64,000 nucleotides of DNA from Leptodactylus fallax (taxonomy: Eukaryota > Chordata > Amphibia > Anura > Leptodactylidae): contig CAMRHE010000067.1 in assembly GCA_947044405.1 (NCBI GenBank), positions 3,045,501 through 3,109,500 of the forward strand, given 5' to 3'. Positions 23,481 to 35,197 of the stretch are shown in pieces. Each line of letters opens with the position of its first letter. Position 1 is the stretch's first letter. The translations under genes were made by a program, and so were the position numbers. The notes under the pieces are model-generated. The model was not told the origin of the DNA. It was given only the letters and a program-made list of their open reading frames with translations, and made no database searches.

Positions 23481-24344
23481 CTTCAGCAACTACCTCATTT
23501 TACTTTTCCACCACGTTAGACAAATTTTTCAACACATACAGTAAGTAAGTTTTCAATATTTAATGGGGGTAGGGGTTCATGTCATCGTCCCAGGGACATT
23601 TGCTTGTTATCCGGTGATGATCCCTGTTTCCAGAAACGGGACATCACTATTACTCCCCCCCCATCCACTCCATCATACTTACCTTCCACAATATTGCCAC
23701 AAACATGGCCTGTATTATGCCAGTAGAAAGTTGGCCTTCATCTGGCATATTCTCAAGGATTTGCCAGTTTTACTTTTTACCTTCTTATCAGCCAGTATCA
23801 GGTTGTGCATTTTACTACATAATCCTACATGGAAAGGTACAGGGGAGCAGATGTCTATACCAACCATTCCGATGAGTACTTTCATTTTCAAAGGGGCCTT
23901 GGACAGAAAACAGCTGACACCAGTTTAGATAAATTATTCTCCATTACATCTTATGCTTTTCATGCACTTAAACTCTTCACTCATAACTCCTGGCAGTGGT
24001 TGCCAGGTGATCTCCCTGATTTTGGTGGAATTCTTTGCACTCACACTTTATAACCAGGCAACTCCTGGCATATATGTATATACTATATTAGTATAATATA
24101 TTTCATATACTGTATGTTTTATGTATTACTTATATAATATTTAAAAATATTTGATATATGTACTGTATATAATATTTACATACATAGTACAAGTACAACA
24201 ACAAGTACACAAAACTGACAATATGACTAACCTGACACAAGTAGGGAAGGAAATTCTGCCCGCAGGCTTACAATCTATAAGGGAATGTAGGTGGAGCCAA
24301 TAGGTGAAGGTGACAGTTATTCATATGGTAGCAGAAAAAAATCA
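23479..24344. other. Unassigned DNA
   Basis: The 121-codon frame at 23563-23928 has no recognisable domain, splice context or homologue that I know. It is treated as chance. Confidence 0.4.
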
Positions 24345-25615
24345 AAAATGTTACCGCCCACTTGAAGAAAAAAATGTCAATTTTATATGGCCATAGCAGC
24401 AATCAAATGACTTACATTTTACATTTTGTACTTGGTTACAGATCCCCTTCCCGCCACAGGCATTTTTCATTTTTGACCCCCCCCCCCCCACCATTCCAAA
24501 CCCTATAACTTTTTTATTATTTAGTTCAGAGAACCATATGCAGGCTTAATGTTTTCAGGAAAAACTGTATTTCATAATGGTACTATTTAATATGCCATAC
24601 GATGCACTTGGAATCTGGAAAAAAATTTTGAATGGTGTGGAATTGGAGAAAAACTGCAGGCTTTGTTTTTATGGCGTTCACTGTGCAGCCAAAATGACAT
24701 GTCACTTGTATTCTATGGATTGGTACAATTAAAGGGATGCCGAATTTATATAGTTTTTTGATGTATTAACCCAGAAAAAAAAATCCAAAACTTTGAAAAA
24801 AATTTTTTATCTTGGGGTCGCCATATTCTGACACCTATATGTTTTGTCAATGTATACTGATGCATAAAGTGTCTATTTTTGCAGACCAAAACTTGGGAAA
24901 TGTACCAACTTGGGAAATGTCTATTGCTTTGATTGCATTTTATCCAAGTTTTTATGAGCGATGAAACAGCAAAAAATTGGCTGGCTTGGCTCTTTTGATT
25001 TTTTCCTGCCTCTACAGTATTCACCGTATGGGAAAAATATTTTTATAAGTTTGTAGACTGGGCGTTTTTGGACACCTTATGTGTATGACTATTTTTTTTA
25101 CTTTTATATGTGTTCTAGGGAAAGGGGGGTGATTTGAATTTTTAATTCTTTTTACTGTTTTTCTAATATTTTTTTTTCTTAACTGTAATTATAGTTATAA
25201 TCACTTATAATCACTTACTTATAATTATAATCACTAATGCAATGTATTACAATGCTAATGCATTGCAAAATTACAGCATTTGTATTACAGGCTGCATAGT
25301 GCAGCCTGTTATACAAATGAAAGCCAAACAAGCCTGTGAGTCTTCAATAGGCTCCTGGTTGCCATTGCAAAGGATTGCCTGCTTCGGAGCTTGTTCTGGG
25401 GACCCGTGATCCTCCCCAAAAAGTGATGCCCAACCTCTGCCAGGAAAATGGCGCCTCAGTCAGCTTTAACTGAAGAGTCTTAATCCCTAAGATCAGTGCA
25501 TTAGCACCAGGTCTGTGCTGTATAATACAGCGTAAACCCGATGGCCGAGCGGCCACCATATTTAAATAACCGACATCAGTCATACTATTACGGCAGATGT
25601 CAGGAAAGGGTTAAT
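24345..25615 (+). mobile_element. Long non-coding DNA-transposon-like repeat, copy 1
   Basis: The text pattern (a CATTTTTCATTTTTGACC plus poly-C stretch, TTTATGGCGTTCACTGTGC, TCTATGGATTGGTAC, GGTCGCCATATTCTGACACC) is a frog interspersed repeat I recognise by appearance. A related copy lies at 42565-43406. Near the end a 43-base hairpin at 25277-25319 pairs CATTTGTAT with ATACAAATG and CAGGCTGCA with TGCAGCCTG. No frame is intact; the superfamily is uncertain. Confidence 0.6.
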
Positions 25616-25744
25616 GTATTATTTTTTATGCTCCAGTTATAGCACCAATACAGACATGTCCTTTCCTACTTTTCTTCTCAGCTGAGGTGTGTGGAGAGGA
25701 TGAACAGATTTAAAAAAAATAAAATAAAAATAATATTTCAAGAT

Positions 25745-25905
25745 ACTCTGTCACACCATGTCTATTTTATATCTGTCTATGTGTGGCCACCCAGAGGATG
25801 TGAGGTGAACTGCAGGCTGTCAAGGATTCTTTTAACATGTTGTGATACTGTATTGAATTAGTTTCATGAGATATTGGAGTCCTTATCCAAATTCAAACTA
25901 CAGTA
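25745..25905 (+). repeat. Fragment of the 2-kb foldback family
   Basis: ATATCTGTCTATGTGTGGCC, ACTGCAGGCTGTCAAGG, ATTGAATTAGTTTCATGAG and TATTGGAGTCCTTA follow the order seen in the left arm at 2055-2165. Confidence 0.55.
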
Positions 25906-27008
25906 AAGGTATGAAAGAGTATTTTCTGATTCTCTACCCTACGGTAGTTCATTGCAAATGGAATCACAGCACTCCATATGTGACTTTAGGGATGCTTGGA
26001 GTGGGCTACTAAATCGTCTGAGCTAGTGAAGGAAACTTCAGCACTCTCATATGCATAGTTAATATGTTTTAGGGCATCAGATTATCTGTATACTGGTTAA
26101 TGTTTTCAGTCTTTCAACTTTCTTCAGACCATCAGGTTATTCTATCAGGTTGTGAGTGATGCGCATTCAGCTTCTGTGGATACGTTTTCTTGTTTTCTGT
26201 GCCCGTGAAGTAACTTAGTATACCATTTATGCTTGAAAAAGTTGTTAAAATTAAAATTTTAAGGAAATTTCAAAAAAAAGATGCAAATGAAGGGGTTGTC
26301 CAACTCCAATTTTTCTTTATTCCAATGTGCATTGCAGCTAAATGTCATTATAACTGCAAATGACTTTCTGTAGAAATTTCACAGCAATTCACCTTTTCCA
26401 AGATTCAGTCATGTGGTACAATGTAGGTAGCAACTTGATGTAACTTAACTTCATTGTCAACTTAAGGATTGATGCAACAATGCATTTGATGTATTAAAGG
26501 ATTATTTCACTGCTGAGATGGTGATAACTCCTCCTTGTCCCAAAACCTATAGCCAAAAATTATGGTAGAGCCAAGTAGGGCTGCTCTAGATTGTTCCAAT
26601 AACTCCTACAGAGGAAAATAGGAACTATGGAAACAGTGTAGCACAGCTGGGGTACATTGTGTCTGCATATCCCATCCCCCTCTATGGGAGTTCCTCTAAT
26701 AGAGCAGCCCTAGGGGTCAGGACTTGGGAGTCATTGTTCCTATTTTGTAACCGAACTCTTTAAATCTCAAGCTAATCTTTGCTACGTTTATACTTTCCCT
26801 GTCCTTATTGAAAACATATACAAGCTTGGCCAAGCTGAGTATGCATTTGTATGGGGGAGTTAGTTGGAGAGAATAACCTAATAATCTAAAATTACTCTAA
26901 ACTGTATGGGCAACCTTAGTAATCCATGTAAGACTTTTATTTCTCTTGTTTTCTACAGTCACCCTTGATATCAGCAAAGCAAATAACTATTTTATGTTTA
27001 TAGTAAAG
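25906..27008. other. Unassigned; TTAA-element end at ~26290
   Basis: GAAGGGGTTGTCCAACTCC near 26288 resembles a MITE terminus without a partner. The rest is unassigned. Confidence 0.35.
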
Positions 27009-27945
27009 GAATATGCAAATAAGTTCTCCTTGATGTAAAAAAGGAAAACTCACTCTAGCGCCACCTTTTGGAAGGTAGAGTACTGTAGATAAATGCCTGA
27101 TTTTCTATGAAATCTTGCGAAAGTGAGGCAGTTTTTTTATGGCTGTCAGTGAGGCAGTCTTCATAAAGGTCCTGACTGGCGCAGGAAATTAGTGATTTAT
27201 GAAGAGGCTCCGACCTGTTGATAAATCAACTGCACATCTCAGTGCCAGATTGGAGATTTATGCCAGTTAAGGTTCACATCTGCGCTTGGGTTTCTTTTCG
27301 AGGAGTCTGCTTGAGGACCCCCCGAACGGAAACCTATACGCATAAAAAGTGGTTTACCTGGGAATCCACACGGACCCCATAGACTATAATGGGGTCCATG
27401 TGGTTTCCACTCGGTTTCTGCACCAAACATGCGGAAACATGCAGAGAAGAAAGTGCTTGCTTCGTGCGGAAACCGAGCAGAAACCATACGGACCCCACTA
27501 TAGTCTATGGGATCCGTGTGGTTTCCCAGGTAAACCGCTTTTTATGCGTATAGGTTTCCGTTCGGGGGTCCCCAAGCGGACTTCCAAACACAGATGTGAA
27601 CCGGACCTCAGTTGTGATGCTAGTTATAATGAATATGTCGGGCTGAGGCATCCCCACTCGCCACCTTGCTCCACCCATATTCGCATAATGTGGCAAAAAA
27701 AGCTAAGAACTGGGGTTGTAGTGCACATTTGGTGCAAGAAAGGGCCTTGCAACAAATGTGCTCCACAATATCATTCCTCTACACAAGAAAACTGGTTTGA
27801 AGAGATGATAAATCTCCTCCATTGTTTGGAAATACAGCCAAGCCAGAACATCTCTTTCAAAAGGAAGAGAAACCCATCTGCAGACAGCTGTTTCGGGCTC
27901 ATTGCCCCTCATCAGTGTTACGCAGAGTACTGGTTTGGCTAGGTG
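27009..27945. repeat. Dispersed repeat (8.7-kb family), interrupted
   Basis: ATATGCAAATAAGTTCTCC at the left and AGCCAAGCCAGAACATCTC plus AGCTGTTTCGGGCTCATTGC at the right match the modules at 8695-9310. A foldback MITE (27265-27610) lies between them and accounts for part of the extra length. Confidence 0.5.
27265..27610. mobile_element. Foldback MITE, ~150-bp inverted repeats (family A)
   Basis: The left arm reads GGTTCACATCTGCGCTTGG, then CCCCCGAACGGAAACC, TATACGCATAAAAAG and CCACACGGACCCCATAG. The right arm is its reverse complement, ending CACAGATGTGAACCGG. The centre carries ATGCGGAAACATGCAG. It is a symmetrical non-autonomous element. A truncated relative at 59085-59690 is itself inserted into a Tc1 relic. 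The 197-codon frame across it is an artefact of the inverted arms. Confidence 0.8.
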
Positions 27946-28746
27946 AGCGGTCATAGATATGGGTCAGAAGGGGTTCTATGTCTATGGTGTGTATGGTCTA
28001 CCAGACTCATATTTAGGGTAAAATTCAATATGTTTGAGGTCTAGATATTTGTGTTCAATTGAATAAAGCAAACTGGGACATGATCTATTTGACTGGTTAC
28101 ATGGATAATATGACTGTTGGATGACCCTTGTTCCTTATAGGGGACTGTTACACCCAGTCTTATCTTCAAATAACAATCTTATCTCTGCTACATCCATACA
28201 CGTCAATAGCAGATGTGTATCCCAAAAATGCATTGCATTTTGTTCATGCCTTATACATAATGTATACAGTATAATGTTGCATCTCCCTTGAAAACTTTGT
28301 CATACAGTATAACCCCCACCCCTTGTAACTCTGATTTTTCTGTATTTCATTTCACAATGATCCCAGTGCCTGTCTTTTCACATTACCTTGATTTATGTAT
28401 GTGTTTCGTAGCCAAACGCAAATAGTCCATCACTTTCTCTGCAAGTTATTTCCATATGTATTGTCCCTTGCATAATTTAACCAGCAGATTGTACACTCCA
28501 AGGCGCATTGCTTTGTATCGTACACTAACACCAAGCGTTGGCTAAAAGCAGGAAAAAACATAATAAGAAACACAATATAGACAAGCCTTTATGTCAATGT
28601 TATAATTGTGGTCATATAGCAAAACAAATTGTTAATAGGTTGGAAGCGTCTTTCTAAGCAGAACCTATCCTCGCCGGGTGTATATCCAGGAAATGCTTTT
28701 CTTTGATATTTACGTAAATATGTTTTTATTTCATCTCGCTCCGCAG
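27946..28746. other. Repeat-poor DNA upstream of candidate exon
   Basis: No mobile element is recognised. It ends in a pyrimidine-rich stretch and CCGCAG at 28741-28746, a plausible splice acceptor. Confidence 0.4.
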
Positions 28747-29292
28747 GTTTCGGCTCCAGATCTTGGTTAATTAATTAAAGGGTTTAATATTCATGTATGA
28801 TAGCAACATTAATAAAGGAGCCTCGCGAGCCGAGGCAAAAGGTTATGCTGTTTACTGGAGGTATAATTCATGATATGGTTAGAGACAGCATCAATAGCGT
28901 TGTGCTTTATTACAACCAAACAGTAAACCACATTGAATTAGTCCGGAGGTGAGCTGGGGCTCGGAATAAAAATCATTGCCTTTTTTTTTTCCTCCGCCAG
29001 TAAGTTCTGGAAATGAAAGAAGAGTGCCATTCTTCATTGATATACGCAGTTAGGTTTTTAGATATAAAAACCTGGGGTAATATCGGAGCAGCCTCTTTCC
29101 TAGTTGGTGTGTAGTAAAGGGAAGATTTATCCATGAATGGAACGCATCGAGCCTCCTGTTTCCCCTAATACATCATTGCATTGTAATGACAAGATGTGTG
29201 CTACAATTTGATTGATTCTGCCGCTGCTGAGGAGTGCAAGGAGTAACCGAGGGTGTAAGAATCCAAGGATTTTAACCAAGGAGAATAAAGGC

Positions 29293-29310
29293 ATGAGGAT
29301 TTTGGGCTAA
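29293..29310 (+). promoter_or_regulatory. Short upstream ORF before candidate start
   Basis: ATG AGG ATT TTG GGC TAA gives a five-codon frame just upstream of the candidate start codon, in another frame. If the leader is transcribed, it could lower initiation downstream. Confidence 0.3.
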
Positions 29311-29326
29311 AGGAATCTGTGGCAAC

Positions 29327-29395
29327 ATGTCAGTTATGATTGCTACCCATCAGAAGGCTATCAGCACCTCACCCTCCTCTTCCAACAACACAAGT
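29327..29395 (+). CDS. Partial CDS: candidate first exon, 23 codons, unidentified
   Basis: ATG at 29327 has A at -3, and an in-frame TGA at 29294-29296 makes it the first in-frame start. The exon would encode 23 residues, MSVMIATHQKAISTSPSS followed by SNNTS, a Ser/Thr-rich N-terminus without signal peptide or membrane segment. It ends on a whole codon before GTAAGT, the strongest donor nearby. Reading through the donor reaches a stop after 50 codons, so any real protein must continue in a downstream exon outside what I can recognise. I do not recognise the protein. It sits in the most repeat-poor part of the window, which fits constraint but is not proof. A chance ATG beside a chance donor is the main alternative. 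Confidence 0.35.
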
Positions 29396-30747
29396 GTAAG
29401 TAGACCGGGCTCCTCAATTCATTTTGGGAAAGACAAGTTTTTGAGTGTTCCGGAACCTTACGATTGTTCCTTTTAGTTAGCGGCAGGTAGATCTGCAGCT
29501 TTAATTGCGAGCAGTTTTTTTTTTTTTTTTTTTTTATTTCACTGAGGATTTAACTCTTTAGTTGCTATCGTCTGATGAAGCGTGCATGGGGTTATCACCT
29601 ACCTGTTCCTATCGGCTGCTTCTTGTAAATTTGTATCTGTGTTAAGTGCATCATTCCATCATCCTGTCCTGGTGCCTCAAGGCAACACCTTGTAAAATTA
29701 AGTACTAATTCAGATTCTTTGCAGGTTTTTTTCTTTGTCCAGTCTGGTAGGCGAAAGTGTTAAATAGATTTTAGGTGTAGATTTATGGGAGGGAAAATTG
29801 GCCAAGCTACTATCTAGCCCTAATGAGATGCAGCTCTACTGTTTACACACAGTGCAAATTACTATGGAAATTGCATTTTCCCAGGGCATAAAAATGAGGA
29901 GTCAGCTAAAGATGTATATGATCTATAGAACCAAGGAAGACGGGTCCTGTGGCGGCGGATTGTGTAAGATGAATTGCTTAATTCTAACACTTCCTTCGCG
30001 TGAAGCCCTGCCTTTTGTACAAATAAACTGTATCAGCACTTTTATTATAGGGTATCATCGGTACGTATCTTAATACAATTAACGATGAGTATTGGAGACA
30101 GATCCGTAAATAGTCTCGCATTGCCTACGTACGTGAGAAGTTCTTGTCGGCGCCTTTTAATCTTTGCACAGGCATCACAAGATTGGATGCTTGGATGCTC
30201 TATGGCAGTGCATCATAGGAAGATTTTACATAAATTACATCTCTTTAGTAGGAATTAATCATTATACTGCTTCAGTTTTTGGCTTGACAGACAATCACCA
30301 TTTACTCTCTAACACCCTGTCACCATCTCACAGATCTCATAAATTCCTAAAATCACTCGGCTCCAGAGTCTGCTTATATGCACAAGGATGCAATTCATCA
30401 AAATCCTCACAACTTAACTTATCCCATAGGGGAACTAAATCACTTCCACAACGTCTCTTTAAATGCCGGCTAGACATGCTTATTGACTAAAGCCTTACTT
30501 CATTATCATTGATTAGTTTTTCGTAGGACGACTATCAACGTTCATAGAAACTTAGACTTCCAGATATGGGATAATATGTGGAATTTTGCAACATTTGGAA
30601 CGAATCAGTCATGCACTCACGTGACAAGAGATGATCCCGGAGCCTCAACATTTTAGATCTAGCCGATATAGATTGTCAGAGTTAAGGTGGCCGTACACAT
30701 GTGAGATAAGGTTGGCCGCAGACTTATGAGTTAAGGTGGCTGCAAAG
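29396..30747. other. Repeat-poor DNA, possibly intron 1
   Basis: A T-run of about 21 bases lies at 29515-29535. Near 30680-30745 the phrase TTAAGGTGG(C) recurs as a short degenerate tandem repeat. No mobile element is recognised before 30748. The 91- and 108-codon frames here have no motif. Confidence 0.4.
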
Positions 30748-30751
30748 TTAA

Positions 30752-31082
30752 AGGGGTTAAACAATGAAAATTATTTAACCCCTATCACCAGGATAGGGGC
30801 TAAATTGCATAATGGTGGGTGTATGACCGCTGAGACCCCTACCAATACGTAGAGCGGGGGTATTTTATTCCAATTCAGAATGTAGCAGTGGGCAAAGAAT
30901 GCGTACCCCCACTCAATTCATTTCAATGAGAGTGCCTGAAATAGCTGAGTGCTGTATTTTGGCTATTTTCCCTTTATTTTGGCATTACCATTGAAATGAA
31001 CGGAACAGGGGTGTGCTTTCTGCGTCCACCGCTACATTCTGAGCTCTGTGGATAGGGGATAAGTACTTTTCCCATAACCCCT
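30752..31082. mobile_element. TTAA-type MITE
   Basis: TTAA at 30748-30751 and 31083-31086. The ends AGGGGTTAAACAATG and TTTTCCCATAACCCCT are inverted copies in their outer bases. Inside, CTATCACCAGGATAGGGG near the left and GTGGATAGGGGATAAG near the right mirror each other, as do two CATTTCAATG/CATTGAAATG blocks. Confidence 0.8.
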
Positions 31083-31376
31083 TTAAGGAGGCCACAGATA
31101 TTCATATTTTATATAATATGACTATGACAAGTAATTCCTCCCCTTCCCCAATTAACTAAGATCATTGCTACTAAAAGGAAAATGGGTTTTTGTATATTCA
31201 TCATCGTAACACAATAAGTTGGCTTGCCTTACAAATGTGAAATAAAAATTGGCAGTGAGTTTGCGATTTAGTGTTAGCCTAGCCCAAATTTCCAAGAAGC
31301 ACTACACTGCCCTTTTTGGGGTAAGGGTGTCAGTACCAGGGTGAGAAACTCTATTTTACGCATGGAGACCCTTTGA

Positions 31377-31550
31377 AGGGGTTTGCCAGCTCCAACTTGA
31401 TACTTTCCATACTGATGACCTATCCTCGAGGCTGCCAGAATGGTTAATCCATGCGCTGTTTGGGTGTCGACCCCACAGATCAGACACCGATGACCTATCC
31501 TGTGGATAAGTCATCCGTCTGAAAAATCAATTTGGGACCAGAAAACCCCT
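31377..31550. mobile_element. Short TTAA-type MITE
   Basis: It starts GGGGTTTGCCAGCTCC and ends GGACCAGAAAACCCCT before TTAA at 31551-31554; the left target site has mutated to TTGA. Internal GATGACCTATCCT occurs twice. The element is about 174 bases. Confidence 0.65.
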
Positions 31551-31554
31551 TTAA

Positions 31555-32663
31555 CGTTAGAGCAGGTTGGATATGGTAAAGTCACACATTTGATGTTAAC
31601 TGAGCACTCCGCATCTGTTAGATTTTCCAGGTTATTCAAGATTCATAGTGGCCTGCCCTGGCTATAGGAAGCCTACCCCATAGATAATACAGAGCAATGT
31701 ATAGGAAGTATGTTATAGAGCAGGAGGAGCTGAGAGGATTGATATATTGTTTTCTAGGAAAAGATTCAGTATAACTTTATTGCATTAAATCTTTGCTTAT
31801 TCTGAGCTAAGGAGTGGTGGGCGGTGGGTGGTGGTCCTACTCTAGTTATTGACAACTAGCTATATGTATGTTCATTGAGGATTGGCTTTCAATCACTGAG
31901 TAGGACCCCCCACTGGACTCCTAAGCATAGAAAAAAGCAGAAATATAGATCAATATCATGCAAGTTATACAGGATCTTCTAATACAAAACTATATATCAA
32001 TCTACTTAACTACTCCTGCTCTATAACATGCTCCCTGTAGATCTGACTACAGATTGTCAATATGAACAATTGCCTTTAAGCTCTTTTTATCTTAAGTGAC
32101 GTTACTGTTTCCGCAAGCCAACCTCTAGTGCACATTTGCTAATTATTATATTTCCGGGAGGATAGCATTCATTATAATATGTATTTTCTGTGAAGTTTCT
32201 TTGCTTTTCTGGATGACACTCATCAGTCCTCCTCACCTGGGGTTATCTTTTGCTCTGTTCTCTAACTGGGTGAGCTGTCAAAAGCTATACACAACTGTGA
32301 GTTAATAAGGGATAAACCGGCTCCCTATTGCTTTGCAGACACTCGCAGCACACAGGCTGACAGATGTTTCAGATGCAGAATTAGTTAAAAAGTTAAGGAA
32401 TATTTACTACTGAAATTTAAAAAAAAAAAATCTGTAAATTTATGTCCAAAATTCTACTCATCTGTATCTTGCTAGATCTGTGTCCGGAAAGGATGGGTCA
32501 ATAATAATGTGCCCCCCAGGAATGTATTGTAACATATGGCTATGTGCTTAGTGATACATTCCCCTAACACCTTTTGATGCAGAGAGTACCTAGGTAGATT
32601 TGCAGTTCAGGAGTCTGAGAAATTTGGGTTAAAACCAATGAATCCCACGGATATTAACATAAG
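31555..32663. other. Unassigned DNA
   Basis: No recognisable gene or repeat. Confidence 0.4.
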
Positions 32664-32843
32664 CAGGGGCGTCACTTGAGGGGGTACAGAGGTTTCCGTC
32701 GCAACAGGGCCCAGAAGCCTTAGGGGGTCCATAAGTTGTCTCTCCCCAATACTATGAGACCAGTACTGTAAACAATACATTTTAGTTGGGGGCCCTATTA
32801 CAGACTTTGCATTGGGGCCCAGGAGCTTCATGCTATGCCTCTG
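32664..32843. mobile_element. MITE with GGGGCGTCACTTGAG terminus
   Basis: CAGGGGCGTCACTTGAGGGG at the left and GGAGCTTCATGCTATGCCTCTG at the right are diverged inverted ends. Internal GGGCCCAGAAGCC and GGGGGCCC motifs match a frog repeat familiar to me by appearance. It is non-coding. Confidence 0.65.
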
Positions 32844-33680
32844 AACCAGAGATAAGTGATATCTATCTTATTTATAATATACAGGATGTCTCCTTTATGA
32901 ACAAGTGTGATATCAAACTGATGGTAGAGGTGTGAATAAAGCCTTTTTACAGCATATACAGGAGTATAAAACACTTTTTAGCATAGGAACCTCTAGGATT
33001 AAGCAAACAATTCTAACTGCTTGGCTATTTTTGGAACTCCAATTATAGTAAAAGGGGAGAGTTGGATATGCAGGACCACCTCTCCATTCATAGCAGCTGC
33101 AAAATGAGGGGCACTTGGATGGGACGAATCTGCAATACCCTGCATAGTCTCTAGATGATGTGCAGTGTAAATAGGAAGGAAGAAGCTGCACTCGTATGAG
33201 CTCCAAACCCTCCTCAAACAGACCCCAACTAATCTAATATTGATGGCCTTTATTACGGAGTGGCCATTGATATTCTGAGCCTGAAAAATCTCTTTAAGTA
33301 CCTTCCTCTCTCTTTTTTTATATGTGGCTGTAAACTTGTCAGACATATGTGGTATGTGATTCTGTTACTTTTATCACCGGAGAAGTAAATAATTTAACTG
33401 GTATGGCCTTGGCTAAACTGGGGTGGAGAATTATACGGATTCTCCATGTTCTCCACCCATGAGCCATCACACAGATGTACAGGATGCATGGTCTTCCCCT
33501 ACCAGATAGCCAGGTCAGACCACATTACTCATTGATTGGCTACAAGTTCATTGTAGCAAAGAAACCGAAGTGAAGTCAGAAATCTAGTCAGGGGTAAGAA
33601 GACAGGATGTAAAAGTTGGAAGATGAGGAAGAACTACAGTCAGAAGTCAGGCCAGAAGGCTAATCCAAAGGGTGAGACAG
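32844..33680. other. Unassigned DNA
   Basis: No exon is recognised; two overlapping minus-strand frames near 32913-33346 have no motif. Confidence 0.4.
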
Positions 33681-34290
33681 AATAATCCCAGAACGAGGCC
33701 AAGGTCAAGGTCAGAAGAAAGAAACAGAGTCAATAATTCATGAATAATTAGGCTGCATTCACAGAACTGCATTAAAGTCAGCTGTTTTTAAGAGTGTTAT
33801 TCACGCAATCGTTCTTTTAGCAATCCCTTTTAACAAGCTATCAAAAAAGAGGACAAATTCTGTGTTTGGCCATTTTCACAGATCACTCAATAGACTCAAT
33901 CCTGTGAGGGATCTGTGAAAACCAGAGCCCCACAGATGCATATCGGAAGTGAAAAATTGACATTTTTCATGGCTAATTTGCAACATGGTCCTGTGAAGCA
34001 TAATCCAGGAACAATGCCTAGGTCAAGATCAGAAGTCAGGAACAATAGAAGTCAATAACACAGGCTATATTCAGAGAAAGATGGTCACAACAAAAAAACA
34101 GTCATCACATGGCTGCATTAAAATCATTTTTTGACATGTTTTAACAGGCTAATAAATAGGACATGCCCAATGTGTGGCTGTTTTCCTGAATCACAAAAAT
34201 ATTTTCAAGGGATCCATGAAAACTTGAGCTACACAGATGCAGATCGAAAGTGAAAAATGGGCATTTTTGCATCATGATTGTGTGAATAAA
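33681..34290. repeat. Diverged ~318-bp tandem duplication
   Basis: The two halves (from 33681 and from 33999) share ordered blocks: AATCCCAGAACGAGGCC against AATCCAGGAACAATGCC, AGGTCA(A)G, CAATAA, GGCTGCATT(A/C)A, TTTTAACA(A/G)GCTA, and CACAGATGCA(T/G)ATCG before AAGTGAAAAAT. Divergence is high, so the duplication is old. Confidence 0.65.
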
Positions 34291-35197
34291 GTCTTAGCCA
34301 TGCAAGAACGTACCTTAATCTGCAGAGAACGATTGCCTATCTTTCCCTTTAAATAGGCAACCCAGGTCTGATGTCATCGACTACCAATTGCCATTGCAGA
34401 GGAGGAGGGGTAGCTGCAGCCATTACCACCTGGTTAGAAATTCAGCTGGCATTGGCTTAGGTTAGTATCAGATTAGCTGACTGGGATGATGTAGTATCTG
34501 TCTACGACAGTGTTACAAGTGTTGCCCGCACTTTCCTTTTATAAGCGCTTACCATAACATCCTGCACTCACTATGTAATACATGATACAAATGGCTGCTG
34601 TATAAACTAGGCCTATTATAGTAATTGGCCAGAACTATTGTAACCTAATTTAGAGGACTGAAGTTTTTACAATTAGATGTAATCATCAACAGCCTAAATG
34701 AAACACGTATCTCAGCAGTAACCGAGTATTGGATTTCATGCATGTGGTTTTATATTTACTGAGAAAGTGAATACAGATATGCTTGTAATAGGAATGTCCT
34801 CAAACCAGAACAGGAGATATTATATTCTGGTTATGATGTGCACAGATATTACATATACTGTACTAATAAAGGTCAACTGCAGGGATAAACTAGAGTAAAA
34901 TTATCTGACAAACAGTGATGCATTTTTCTTTTACTATTTTCTATGGTCAACTAATAACACAACTGTGAACTTCAAGGGTCAACCATTGGTAGTCAACTGG
35001 CTAATAAATAATACATGCTTGGATCCGCTGTATAATTTGTTGCATGCAATTTCCTCTGTTTGCTATGAAATCTGCATATTTGAGTCAGAGTCTCTGCTTG
35101 GAGCTTCCACAGCAGAACCCATAGCTTTTTTACAGGAAAAATAGGGCTACGTACTATAGCACAAGCACCTTGGTGGAAATCAAGGGATCACATTATA
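34291..35197. other. Unassigned DNA
   Basis: No recognisable gene; a GGTCAACTG motif recurs near 34870-34990. Confidence 0.35.

Larger units (their letters stand above)
28747..29395 (+). other. Candidate first coding exon with 5' leader
   Basis: The acceptor-like CTCGCTCCGCAG ends at 28746. The sequence then contains TTAATTAATTAAAG, a CCTCGCGAGCCGAGG palindrome and other text unlike the surrounding repeats. A GTAAGTAG donor begins at 29396. The leader could equally hold a promoter or conserved enhancer with TAATTA homeodomain-type sites. The exon reading is an inference; no transcript evidence is available. Confidence 0.4.

Noticed and set aside
27349..27942. 197-codon frame, the longest in the window
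   Set aside because: It lies across the inverted arms of a foldback MITE and a dispersed repeat. The opposite strand is also open in places because the arms are symmetric.
29798..30490. Frames of 91 and 108 codons downstream of the candidate exon
   Set aside because: No acceptor or donor at sensible places, no motif, and composition like the surrounding intron-like DNA.
32913..33346. Overlapping minus-strand frames of 97 and 115 codons
   Set aside because: Two overlapping frames in different phases, neither with recognisable sequence; judged chance.
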